Below are positions 26,726 through 34,589 of a stretch of DNA of 64,000 nt, piece by piece; positions within the stretch are counted from its first letter, which is position 1, and every line of letters starts with the position of its first letter. Below the pieces are notes generated by a model. That model was not told the origin of the DNA. It saw only the letters and a list, made by a program, of their open reading frames with translations, and ran no database searches. Origin of the DNA: an uncultured Acetobacteraceae bacterium. GTDB taxonomy: Bacteria; Pseudomonadota; Alphaproteobacteria; Acetobacterales; Acetobacteraceae. A program made the position numbers and the translations under genes. The stretch spans positions 1 to 64,000 of the forward strand of contig CAIXDS010000195.1 of assembly GCA_903918195.1 (NCBI GenBank), in the 5' to 3' direction.

Positions 26726-26772
26726 CCACGGACGAGGCCGGGCACATCGCCGAGCCTCGTCCGCCGCCGTGG
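26726..26772 (-). promoter_or_regulatory. Intercistronic pufA-pufL hairpin
   Basis: The perfect 10-bp stem CGGACGAGGC (26729-26738) pairs with GCCTCGTCCG (26754-26763) around a 15-base loop, and CCACGG/CCGTGG can extend or compete at the base. It stands between the antenna genes and the reaction-centre genes. In Rhodobacter capsulatus, structures at this place stabilise the pufBA message and set the LH1 to reaction-centre ratio. The same role is inferred here. Confidence 0.65.
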
Positions 26773-26784
26773 ATAGTGGCGCTA

Positions 26785-26979
26785 CTACTTCGCCGGGGCT
26801 GCCGCGACCGCATGCACCGTCGGGCCGTCCAGCCAGTTGAAGCGGCTGGTGCCGAGCAGGATGAAGTGGATCAACAGCCCGAGGACGATCAGGAACACGA
26901 ACACCGCGATGATCACGCGGCGCGGGTCAAACAGAAGCCAGAAGCGCCAAACGTCCGGCTCGCCGGGGAACTCGGCCAT
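26785..26979 (-). CDS. pufA: LH1 antenna alpha polypeptide
   Basis: 64 residues. [20 protein letters not shown] opens the single membrane helix, and LIHFILL provides the bacteriochlorophyll-ligating His, followed by the FNWLDG ending typical of LH1 alpha. A short AVAAAPAK tail is probably trimmed or exposed. AAGGAGACTGTAAC before the ATG overlaps the pufB stop. It assembles with PufB into the ring around the reaction centre. Confidence 0.97.
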   Translation of the reverse strand: MAEFPGEPDVWRFWLLFDPRRVIIAVFVFLIVLGLLIHFILLGTSRFNWLDGPTVHAVAAAPAK

Positions 26980-26991
26980 GTTACAGTCTCC

Positions 26992-27195
26992 TTATGCCAG
27001 GAACGAAATCACGGTGTTGACGCCGTCAAGCATCGAGTAGCCGTTGACTCCCGGGAGCCACGGGCGCCACGACCACACCAGGATGTGGGCCACGACCACG
27101 ATCGCCACAAAAACCCCGAAGCTCGCACGGTAGATCTTGTGGAACTCCTTGGCCTCTTCCTCAGTCAGCCCCGACAGGGACTTTTGATCAGCCAT
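26992..27195 (-). CDS. pufB: LH1 antenna beta polypeptide
   Basis: 67 residues. [40 protein letters not shown] in outline (blocks [24 protein letters not shown]) shows the interfacial helix, the first conserved His and the bacteriochlorophyll ligand His in VAHIL. The C-terminal extension after RPWLPG (about 20 residues, [18 protein letters not shown]) is longer than in many LH1 beta chains. The ribosome site overlaps the stop of the small ORF 12 bases upstream. Confidence 0.96.
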   Translation of the reverse strand: MADQKSLSGLTEEEAKEFHKIYRASFGVFVAIVVVAHILVWSWRPWLPGVNGYSMLDGVNTVISFLA

Positions 27196-27207
27196 CTTTA
27201 GTGCCCT

Positions 27208-27393
27208 TCAGATGACAGCCTTTCGGCCGTTACCGCGCATCTCCCGCACGGCAGGGATCGTCGTGTGAGCGGAACTCACCACGATCGACTCTTCGGTCCG
27301 GCAATGCCGGACACAATTCGTACCGGACGCGCGCCCGCAGCGGGCGGCACCGGAAATAACCACGACCACCGCGTTCGGGGCCGCGTGCATCAT
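27208..27393 (-). CDS. Putative 61-residue ORF in the pufQ position
   Basis: The ATG at 27393 overlaps the bchZ stop (ATGA). The TGA at 27208 lies within the ribosome-site region of pufB, so the frame fills exactly the bchZ-pufB gap where pufQ occurs in Rhodobacter. The translation ([20 protein letters not shown] start) has only a short hydrophobic stretch and three further Cys residues, and does not look like PufQ. The same DNA holds two perfect hairpins: GTCCGGCA/TGCCGGAC at 27296-27312 and CGCCCG/CGGGCG at 27332-27346. The region may therefore be mainly an RNA regulatory element. Confidence 0.35.
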   Translation of the reverse strand: MMHAAPNAVVVVISGAARCGRASGTNCVRHCRTEESIVVSSAHTTIPAVREMRGNGRKAVI

Positions 27394-28847
27394 GCGACCT
27401 GCCCTGCGCGCAGGGCGGCAAGCGAATGTTCCACGCGCCCGGCGGTCACCCGCTCCTCGCCGGCCGCACGGGCGTCGCGCTCGGCGCGCTCGCGCGCCCG
27501 CTTCGCCGCCGAAATGCGCACCAGGAACGGCTCGGTCTCGACATAGGCGTCCAACGCCGCATGCGCCGCGTCGTCCCAGGGGATGGTGTCGCGCTCGGCC
27601 AGCCGCGCCGGCGTCGGCTCGACACGGTCGAGCTCGGTACCGAGCGGCAGGATGTGGAACAGCGCATCGAACAGCGCGTTGCAATATTCCTGCACGATGT
27701 AGGTCGCGCCGGCATAGCCCATGAATGGCGTGCCGGTGGCGCGACGGATAATCGCGCCCGGGAACGAGGCCGGAATATACACCGCCCGGCTGCCGCACTC
27801 GGCGGCATACATACGCTCGTTATACGAGCCGAACAACACCAGTACGGGCTTCGTGCGCACCGCTTCGCGCACCGCCGCGTTGTCGGTTTTGGTGCCGGCC
27901 GTACGGGAGAAGGCGAACGCGCAGGGCACGCCCATTTCCTCTTCGAGGAAACGCCGCATGCCGCGCACATAGGTATCGGTGGCGACGATGGCGAAGGCGG
28001 CGCTGCCGAAGAAATCCTGAGTGACGCTGCGCCAGAGATCCCAGATCGGCTTGATGGTGGTGTGCTTCTCGCGCTCGATGAACGGCTCGGGATCGACGCC
28101 GGTCAGCTCGCCGAGCTTGCGCAGGAAATTGGTGGTGGCGAACAGGCCGATCGGTGCCTGCAGGTAGGGCCGGCCGAGTTCTTCGCAGAGCAGGCGGCCG
28201 AACTCGCGATACATGCAGATGTTCACATCGGCATCCGGCAGCCGCGCGATGTCCTCGACATGCGAGCCGAGCGGGAACACCAGGTTGATCTCGCAGCCGA
28301 TACCTTCGATGAGGCGGCGGATTTCGGCGAGATCGGACGGCATGTTGAAAGTGCCGTAGATCGGGCCGATGATGTTTACCCGCGGCCTGGCACCTTCCGG
28401 CCGGGGGGCCGGCTTGCGACCCTTGCGGGCGCCGAACTCGCTCCACAGCCAGTTGATGGCGCGGTCAGCGGCCTGCCACTGATCCTCGTCGATGGTGCGC
28501 GGAATGAACCGCTGCAGGTTCGAGCCTTCCGGGGTGACGCCGCCGCCGATCATTTCGGCGATGCTGCCGGTTACCACCACGGCCGGCAGGTCAGGGTCCT
28601 GCGTGGCGGCGGCGCGGCTCATCGCGCCCTCGGTGCCGTTCATCGACAGGCTGTCTTCCGACAGGCCGGTCACCACCACCGGCAATTCGTGCGGCGGCAG
28701 CGCGTCGGTGTAGTGCAGCACCGCGGTCACCGGCAGGTTTTCGCAGCCCACCGGGCCGTCGATCACCACGCGCAGGCCACGCACCGCGGCGAACGCATAC
28801 ACCGCACCCCAGTAGCCGCCAGCGCGATCATGGTCGAGCACGAGCAT
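27390..28847 (-). CDS. bchZ: Chlorophyllide a reductase, subunit Z
   Basis: 485 residues. Nitrogenase MoFe-like fold: [30 protein letters not shown] in outline, with the cluster-binding Cys in VGCENLP and the [22 protein letters not shown] block typical of BchZ. With BchY it forms the catalytic component that reduces the C7=C8 bond using electrons from BchX. Start 28847 is chosen because [19 protein letters not shown] is the family N terminus and a GGGGAG site precedes it. It follows bchY by four bases. Confidence 0.97.
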   Translation of the reverse strand: MLVLDHDRAGGYWGAVYAFAAVRGLRVVIDGPVGCENLPVTAVLHYTDALPPHELPVVVTGLSEDSLSMNGTEGAMSRAAATQDPDLPAVVVTGSIAEMIGGGVTPEGSNLQRFIPRTIDEDQWQAADRAINWLWSEFGARKGRKPAPRPEGARPRVNIIGPIYGTFNMPSDLAEIRRLIEGIGCEINLVFPLGSHVEDIARLPDADVNICMYREFGRLLCEELGRPYLQAPIGLFATTNFLRKLGELTGVDPEPFIEREKHTTIKPIWDLWRSVTQDFFGSAAFAIVATDTYVRGMRRFLEEEMGVPCAFAFSRTAGTKTDNAAVREAVRTKPVLVLFGSYNERMYAAECGSRAVYIPASFPGAIIRRATGTPFMGYAGATYIVQEYCNALFDALFHILPLGTELDRVEPTPARLAERDTIPWDDAAHAALDAYVETEPFLVRISAAKRARERAERDARAAGEERVTAGRVEHSLAALRAGQVA

Positions 28848-28851
28848 GGCT

Positions 28852-30384
28852 CTAGCTCCCCATTGCCTGGTTGGCGCGGGCCTTGGCGCGCGCCTCGCGG
28901 ACTTTGCGGGTGCGGTCGCGCCAGCCGGCCGGCTCCTTCGGCACGTCGGTCCAGCCGTAGCCGGCGCCCTCGCCGCTACCGACCGGGCCGAAGAATTCGA
29001 CCATGCGGGCAAACCGTTCGGCGCCGCGGGTCTGCGCCGCCACGATGCCGGCCAGGGCGCCCGCGCCGGCGGGGCCGAACAGGGGACGGGCAGAGACCAT
29101 GTTGGTGAAGTAAAGCGCCGGAATGCCCATCGACTTGGCTTTTTGGACCAACGGTGTGGTGCCGAGAGCCAGATCGGGCCGCACGTCCTGCATGGCCGCG
29201 ATGTCGTTCTCCAGCGAGGCGCGGTACTGAACATGCACCCCGCGCGCCGTAAGCCATTCGCGGTCGGGGTCGCTCCACTCGGTGCGCGGGGCCGCGGTGC
29301 CGACATAGGGCACCTCGGCGCCGGCCTCGATCAGCAGGCGTGCCACCAGCAGTTCCGAACCCTCGTACCCCGACACGGTCACCCGGGCCTTGATCGGGTT
29401 GGCTTCCAGCGCCGTGCGGATGGCCGGCAGGGCACGCGCCTTGGCGGCGTCGAGCTTGTCGGCCGGCACGTTGGCGGCAGCGGCGATGGCCTCCAGCCAG
29501 GCGGCCGTGCCGTCAACGCCGACCGGGCCGGACCCGACGACGGGGCGGCCGGCGGCGTGGAACTCGCGCACCGTCGCGGTATAGAACGGATGCACCGCGG
29601 CGACGGCGACGCAGTCCAGCGCAGCATACAGGTCGCGCCATTCGCGCGACGGCAGTTGCGGCGCGACGCCGAGGCCGAGCGGCGCCAGCAGCGCGCCGAT
29701 GCCGACCGGATCGGCCGGGAACAACTCGCCGAGCAGGGTGACGGTCGGCTCGCCGAGCACCACCCCGCGCGGGCGCGCCACCGGCCCCGCTTCCGCTTCC
29801 AGCCGCGCGTAGCGCAGCATGGCACCGGCGAGCACGTCCTTGGCTTCGGCGTGCGTCGGCACGCCAAAGCCCGGTACGTCGATGCCGATGATACGCACAC
29901 CTTCGATCTGCTTCGGCAGCAGGTCGAGCGGCACGCCGGAGGCGGTCGGTACGCAAAGGTTGATGATTACGACCGCGTCTAGCTGATCCGGTTTAGCAAC
30001 ATCGTAGACGGCCTTGCGGATATCTTCGAACAACTGGCCGGTGACCAGCGTCTCCGAGTTGAACGGCACGTAGCCCACCGTGCGGCGGGCGCCATAGAAA
30101 TGCGAGGTGAAGGTCAGGCCATAGACGCAGCAGGCCGAGCCCGAAAGGATGGTCGCCGTGCGCCGCATCCGCAGCCCGACGCGCAGCGCGCCGAAGGCCG
30201 GGCACATCGATTGCGGCTGGTCATGCGGCCCGCGCGGATAGTCGGCCAGCATCTGCGCGATCGAATCCGTTTTGCCGGCGGTGCGGGCTGCCTCCAGCAT
30301 GGTCTCGCGCCCGCCATGGCAGCCACCCGCTTCCCCTGGTGGGGGCGCTGCCGCGCGGTCAAGGGTGGTGTCGTGCGTGCTCAT
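28852..30384 (-). CDS. bchY: Chlorophyllide a reductase, subunit Y
   Basis: 510 residues. [41 protein letters not shown] in outline gives the cluster-ligating cysteines ([14 protein letters not shown]). [16 protein letters not shown] and [17 protein letters not shown] are family blocks. It pairs with BchZ. The first 45 residues are Ala/Gly-rich and variable. It follows bchX by five bases and has a GAGGGA ribosome site. Confidence 0.97.
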   Translation of the reverse strand: MSTHDTTLDRAAAPPPGEAGGCHGGRETMLEAARTAGKTDSIAQMLADYPRGPHDQPQSMCPAFGALRVGLRMRRTATILSGSACCVYGLTFTSHFYGARRTVGYVPFNSETLVTGQLFEDIRKAVYDVAKPDQLDAVVIINLCVPTASGVPLDLLPKQIEGVRIIGIDVPGFGVPTHAEAKDVLAGAMLRYARLEAEAGPVARPRGVVLGEPTVTLLGELFPADPVGIGALLAPLGLGVAPQLPSREWRDLYAALDCVAVAAVHPFYTATVREFHAAGRPVVGSGPVGVDGTAAWLEAIAAAANVPADKLDAAKARALPAIRTALEANPIKARVTVSGYEGSELLVARLLIEAGAEVPYVGTAAPRTEWSDPDREWLTARGVHVQYRASLENDIAAMQDVRPDLALGTTPLVQKAKSMGIPALYFTNMVSARPLFGPAGAGALAGIVAAQTRGAERFARMVEFFGPVGSGEGAGYGWTDVPKEPAGWRDRTRKVREARAKARANQAMGS

Positions 30385-30389
30385 CGCCG

Positions 30390-31421
30390 CTACGATCCCT
30401 CGTAGATGACTTCGAGCGACGGTTTCACCACCGCCAGCTCGCCGCACATGTCCTCGGCCGTCGCCGGGTCGAGCACCACGTCGCGGCCAACCGTCTCACC
30501 CTTGAACAGACCGAGCAGCCCATCCTGGCTCAGCGGGTTCGGCCGCTTCGGCGGCGCTTCGGCCACCTGCACGGACAACGCCTCGAACAGCGGCGCCCAG
30601 CGGGTGCCGGGCCGGCCGACGATTTCGTAATTGGCGCTCTTGCGGCGGATGTCTTCGTCGGCAGGGATCGCCGCCAGCACCGGAATGCCGACCGCTTCGG
30701 CGAAAGCCTGCGCCTCGCCGGTGCCGTCATCCTTGTTGATGACCATGCCGGCCACGCCGACATTGCCGCCGAGCTTGCGGAAATAATCCACCGCCGAGCA
30801 GACATTATTGGCCACGTACAACGATTGCAGGTCGTTCGAGCCGACCACGATGACCTTCTGGCACATGTCGCGGGCGATCGGCAGGCCGAAGCCGCCGCAC
30901 ACCACGTCACCCAGGAAGTCGAGCAGCACGTAGTCGAAATCCCACTGGTGGAAGCCCAGCTTCTCCAGCAGCTCGAAGCCGTGGATGATGCCGCGCCCGC
31001 CGCAGCCGCGGCCGACTTCCGGCCCGCCCAGCTCCATGGCGAACACGCCGTCGCGCTTGAAGCAAACGTCACCAATGGTGACCTTCTCGCCGGCGGCCTT
31101 CTTCTTCGACGACGTCTCGATGATGGTCGGCGTGCTGCGCCCGCCGAACAGCAGCGACGTGGTGTCGCTCTTCGGGTCGCAGCCGATCAGCAGCACCCGC
31201 TTGCCCTGCTGCGCCATCATGTACGACAGGTTGGCGAGGGTGAAGCTCTTGCCGATGCCGCCCTTGCCGTAGATGGCGATGATCTGGGTCTGCCGGGTCG
31301 GTGTGGTGGACACCGGTGCATCCGGTTCGATTGCAGCCTCTGCCTTCAACTGTTGTTGCATGGTGTTGAGCGGCGTGGCCGCCTGGTTTCCCGCTCCGGG
31401 AATGCCGAATGGTGCGTTCAT
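30390..31421 (-). CDS. bchX: Chlorophyllide a reductase, iron protein subunit X
   Basis: 343 residues, NifH-like. The P-loop YGKGGIGKS is at residues 51-59, GCDPKSDTT is the following loop, and the two cluster cysteines are in GRGCGGRGI and VVCGGFGLP. ATP-driven electron donor to BchYZ. An N-terminal extension of about 45 residues rich in Gln/Ala precedes the core. Its ATG overlaps the bchC stop (ATGA), so bchC-X-Y-Z are one translationally coupled series. Confidence 0.97.
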   Translation of the reverse strand: MNAPFGIPGAGNQAATPLNTMQQQLKAEAAIEPDAPVSTTPTRQTQIIAIYGKGGIGKSFTLANLSYMMAQQGKRVLLIGCDPKSDTTSLLFGGRSTPTIIETSSKKKAAGEKVTIGDVCFKRDGVFAMELGGPEVGRGCGGRGIIHGFELLEKLGFHQWDFDYVLLDFLGDVVCGGFGLPIARDMCQKVIVVGSNDLQSLYVANNVCSAVDYFRKLGGNVGVAGMVINKDDGTGEAQAFAEAVGIPVLAAIPADEDIRRKSANYEIVGRPGTRWAPLFEALSVQVAEAPPKRPNPLSQDGLLGLFKGETVGRDVVLDPATAEDMCGELAVVKPSLEVIYEGS

Positions 31422-32362
31422 TGTTTTTCTATCCCCCGCCAATCCAGGACCATTTTGAGACATCCGGGATCGCCGAAGGCCGTCCGGTAGGCAGCCTCCG
31501 CCTGGGATGCGTCCCGGCGATGGGTGATCAGGCCGTCGAGCGACAGTCGCCCGGCCTCCACCAATTGTATTGTCGCCAGCAGGTCCGATTCGCGCCATTC
31601 GGCGGCGATGCGGATGCGCGCCTCGCGCATGAAGGCCGGCGGGAAGGCGAACGACACCCGGTCGGAATAGAAACCCGCGAGCACGATCTCGCCGCCCGGT
31701 GCGAGCCGGGCGATCAACGTGTCGAGGATTGCGGAGTCGCCGCTCATGTCGCAGATGCAGCGGTAATCGCGTCGCTCATCCGCGGCGGGGTCGATCACCG
31801 CGTAGCCGTCCGCGCCCGTGGCCCGCTCGGCATTGTGCTCCCACACGACGGGGGCGCCGCCCTGCGCCACCACCTGGCGGGCCATCAGCCGGCCCAGCAC
31901 GCCATGACCAACGATGAGGTCGGGCAGCACGGCACCGGGCGCGGCGATGGCGTGGTAGGCGGTGGCGGCCAGCGCCAGCAGCACGCCCTGCTCGCCGAGG
32001 TCGTCACCGATCGGCACCACCCGTGCCCCGGGGACAACCACCCGCGCCGCCGCGCCGCCGAACAGGCCGCGGATCTCGCCGTAACAGCGTGCGCCCGGCA
32101 CGAACACCCGCACGCCCACCATGGCGCTCGCTGCCGGACCGGCCGCCATTATCAGCCCGACCGACTCGTAGCCCGGCACCAGCGGATAGCCGAGCCCGGG
32201 GAACGGCGGCATGCGACCGGTATAAAGCAGACGTTCGGTGCCGGTGCTGATGCCGCTCCATTCGATGTCAACGACGACGTCGGTCTCGCCCGGGGGCGAG
32301 AGCTGGACCCGGTTCAGCGAGAGGCGCTCAGGCGCCTGCAGCACCACGGCGATGGTGTCCAT
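31418..32362 (-). CDS. bchC: Bacteriochlorophyllide a dehydrogenase
   Basis: 314 residues of the medium-chain alcohol dehydrogenase superfamily without the structural zinc lobe. ISTGTERLLYTGRMPPFPGLGYPLVPGYESVG in outline is the BchC signature, and LIVGHGVLGRLMARQV is the Rossmann nucleotide-binding loop. It oxidises the 3-hydroxyethyl group to the acetyl group of bacteriochlorophyll a. First gene of the bchCXYZ-puf unit. Two PpsR-type sites lie 44-87 bases ahead of the start. Confidence 0.97.
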   Translation of the reverse strand: MDTIAVVLQAPERLSLNRVQLSPPGETDVVVDIEWSGISTGTERLLYTGRMPPFPGLGYPLVPGYESVGLIMAAGPAASAMVGVRVFVPGARCYGEIRGLFGGAAARVVVPGARVVPIGDDLGEQGVLLALAATAYHAIAAPGAVLPDLIVGHGVLGRLMARQVVAQGGAPVVWEHNAERATGADGYAVIDPAADERRDYRCICDMSGDSAILDTLIARLAPGGEIVLAGFYSDRVSFAFPPAFMREARIRIAAEWRESDLLATIQLVEAGRLSLDGLITHRRDASQAEAAYRTAFGDPGCLKMVLDWRGIEKQ

Positions 32363-32405
32363 AAGAGGACTTCGAACTCCCGCTTGCGGCCGTCGGTGGC
32401 CGCGT

Positions 32406-32449
32406 TGTCAGCCTACATTGACGAATAGTAATGTCAAGTTGGATTTACA
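32406..32449 (-). promoter_or_regulatory. Tandem PpsR/CrtJ-type sites in the bchC promoter
   Basis: TGTCAAGTTGGATTTACA (32432-32449) matches TGT-N12-ACA exactly. TGTCAGCCTACATTGACG (32406-32423) matches with one change in the last base. The two are 8 bp apart. On the bchC strand a TTGACA -35 (32437-32432) falls in the first site and a weak -10 (TAGGCT, 16-base spacer) in the second. This is the arrangement known for CrtJ repression of Rhodobacter bchC. The first site overlaps the crtF stop codon. Confidence 0.75.
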
Positions 32450-33587
32450 CCAACTGTGACGACCCGGTCACGCGCGCCAGCAGCAACCCAGTCAACATCG
32501 GACTGCGCGTGCGAACTGTATGAATCCGATCGAATCCTGCCTCAGCCAGCATGCTGGTGAGTTCAGCGGCGCGGCGCGGACGGCCGCGCCCCATCGCCAT
32601 CAGGTAGAAGCCGAAATACGCGTCCCCCACCGGTTCGGCACCGCTGGTAGCCGCCATCGGCTCGGCGATCAGCAGCGTGCCGCCCGGCGGCAGACAGGCC
32701 CGCACGGCGCGCAGCAGCGCCCGCACGGTGGCGTCATCGTGGTCATGCAGGATGCGCACCAGGGACACCAGATCGCCCCCCTGGGGCAGCGCATCGGTGC
32801 GGAAATCGCCGCCGATCGCGCTGGCGCGGGCCGACAGACCGGCCGCCTCGAAGCGGGCGGCAGCCCGCGCCGCCACGGCCGGCAGGTCGAACAGCATGAC
32901 CCGCAAGGCAGGCGCCCGGGCGGCCGCTTCGGCCAGGAAACGCCCGTCTCCACCACCCACGTCGAGCAGGCAGCGATGCTGTCCGACATCGTAGGCGTCG
33001 AGCACCTCGGCGGCGATGAAGGGCTGCGAGGCCGACATCAGGTCGGTGTAGCCGGCGACCTGGGCCGGGGAGAGCGCGGCCGGGCCGGTGGAGTCGGCAT
33101 AGGGCCAGTAGCCGCCCAACGCGGTTTGCCCCCGGTCGCCGCGCAGCAGCGCGACCGGGTCGGCCAGATCGGCGTAGAGCAGCCGGTGGTGCTCGATCAT
33201 GGCGGCGATGCCGGGATTGCCGACCATGGCGTGGCCGAGTGGACCCAGCCCGTAGCGACCACGGCCGCGGGGCTCGGCGAGGCGCAGCGCCACCGCAGCG
33301 TCCAGCAGGCGGGCCGCGCCCGGCTCCGGCAGTCCCAGCCGCGGCGCCAGTTCCGCCAGCGTCTGCGGCCCGTCGCGCAGGATGTCGAACAAGTGCAGCC
33401 GGACAGCGGCAAACAGCACCTGCGAGTAGACGAAGCCGGCGACCAGGTCGAACAGACCCCGCGCCCGCCGGCGTGCAATCGGCCGGGTGAGCGGGAAGCC
33501 GGTTGCCCAGCGCTGGAAACGCGGGCTGGCAAACAGGCGGTCGACCTGGCCGACACAGCGGTCCCACCACGAAAGTTGCGGTTTCAT
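32445..33587 (-). CDS. crtF: Hydroxyneurosporene O-methyltransferase
   Basis: 380 residues. N-terminal winged-helix dimerisation domain (ARGLFDLVAGFVYSQVLFAAV; LFDILRDGPQTLAELAPRLGL), then a SAM-binding fold with LLDVGGGDGRFLAEAAARAP and the catalytic LVRILHDHDD block, as in plant-type O-methyltransferases. It methylates the 1-hydroxyl of acyclic carotenoids to the methoxy group of spheroidene/spirilloxanthin. It follows crtE by 51 bases on the same strand. Confidence 0.95.
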   Translation of the reverse strand: MKPQLSWWDRCVGQVDRLFASPRFQRWATGFPLTRPIARRRARGLFDLVAGFVYSQVLFAAVRLHLFDILRDGPQTLAELAPRLGLPEPGAARLLDAAVALRLAEPRGRGRYGLGPLGHAMVGNPGIAAMIEHHRLLYADLADPVALLRGDRGQTALGGYWPYADSTGPAALSPAQVAGYTDLMSASQPFIAAEVLDAYDVGQHRCLLDVGGGDGRFLAEAAARAPALRVMLFDLPAVAARAAARFEAAGLSARASAIGGDFRTDALPQGGDLVSLVRILHDHDDATVRALLRAVRACLPPGGTLLIAEPMAATSGAEPVGDAYFGFYLMAMGRGRPRRAAELTSMLAEAGFDRIHTVRTRSPMLTGLLLARVTGSSQLV

Positions 33588-33638
33588 CGACGCATCATCG
33601 CCGGCATGCTGCCCGGCCGGAGCCGGGCCCGTGCCATC

Positions 33639-34520
33639 TCAGGCAGCGCGTGCCGATAACTGCTTGGGCACCAGACGTTGCGATTCGGAGAGAATATGGG
33701 CGCGCAGCTCGGCCGCCCCCGGGCAATCCGGGATGGAGGCCACAGCGCCGGCCGCCAGCTCCTTGAGCAGGCGCAGCGCGCCCTCCATGCCATGCAAGGT
33801 CACCGCGCTCGGCCGCGCATGCGCCTGGTCCTGGCCGATCGGCTTGCCCAGTTCCTCGGCGTTGCAGGCCACGTCGCGGATGTCGTCGGCCACCTGATAG
33901 GCGGCGCCGAGACGCTCGCCGAGCAGGCGCCACGGCTCCGCCTCGGCACCCGCCGCCGCCGCGCCGGCCACCGAGGCCGCGGCAAACAGCGCGCCGGTCT
34001 TTTCCTGCTGGTAGACGGCGAGATCGATCTCGGATTCGCATTCCCAGGCCTGCCCGGCGGTGATGCCGCGCGGCATGCCGACCGACCGGCCGACGGTATC
34101 GACCAGCACGCCGAGGCGCTGCGGTGCCCCGACCGAGGCCCAGGCGAGCGTCTGGAACGCCAGCACAATCAGCGCATCGCCCGCCAACACGGCGATCTGC
34201 TCACCGAAGGCCTTGTGAACGGACGGTTTGCCACGACGTATATCGGCATCATCGAAACAAGGCAGGTCGTCATGGACCAGGGAGGCGCAATGCAGCAGCT
34301 CGATCGAAGCCGCCGCGGCATCGGTCAGGCCGGGGTCGTCCTCGCCGCAGGCCATGGCGACGGCCAGGCACAGGCGGGGCCGGATTCGCGCGCCGCGCGG
34401 GAACACCGCATAGTGCAGCGCCTCCGCCAGCTTGGGCGGACCTCCGGCACCACCTCCGGAACCCTGGGCTCGAGCCACGGCGGCAGCTAAGGCCCGTTCG
34501 ATGCGCGTCGTGGCATCCAT
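33639..34520 (-). CDS. crtE: Geranylgeranyl diphosphate synthase
   Basis: 293 residues of the trans-prenyltransferase family. The first Asp-rich motif is in SLVHDDLPCFDDADIRRGKPSVH, and the second region is AYQVADDIRDV. It condenses isopentenyl diphosphate to the C20 precursor shared by carotenoids and the phytyl tail. AGGAGG lies nine bases before the ATG. It is divergent from crtD, with a PpsR-like element in the 69-base gap. Confidence 0.96.
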   Translation of the reverse strand: MDATTRIERALAAAVARAQGSGGGAGGPPKLAEALHYAVFPRGARIRPRLCLAVAMACGEDDPGLTDAAAASIELLHCASLVHDDLPCFDDADIRRGKPSVHKAFGEQIAVLAGDALIVLAFQTLAWASVGAPQRLGVLVDTVGRSVGMPRGITAGQAWECESEIDLAVYQQEKTGALFAAASVAGAAAAGAEAEPWRLLGERLGAAYQVADDIRDVACNAEELGKPIGQDQAHARPSAVTLHGMEGALRLLKELAAGAVASIPDCPGAAELRAHILSESQRLVPKQLSARAA

Positions 34521-34552
34521 GGAGGTGCGCCTCCTGCGTGCGCTTCACAAAG

Positions 34553-34570
34553 TGTCAAGTCAGGTTGTCA
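34553..34570. promoter_or_regulatory. PpsR-like element between crtE and crtD
   Basis: TGTCAAGTCAGGTTGTCA has the left half-site TGTCAA and a right half differing from TTGACA at one base (TTGTCA), with 6 bases between. It shares TGTCAAGT with the bchC site. It lies in the short divergent region and could repress both genes. Confidence 0.5.
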
Positions 34571-34589
34571 CATTGCACTGTCATGCCGT

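Noticed and set aside
27208-27393. Calling the ORF between bchZ and pufB pufQ
   Set aside because: It has no PufQ-like membrane helix or sequence; only its position agrees.
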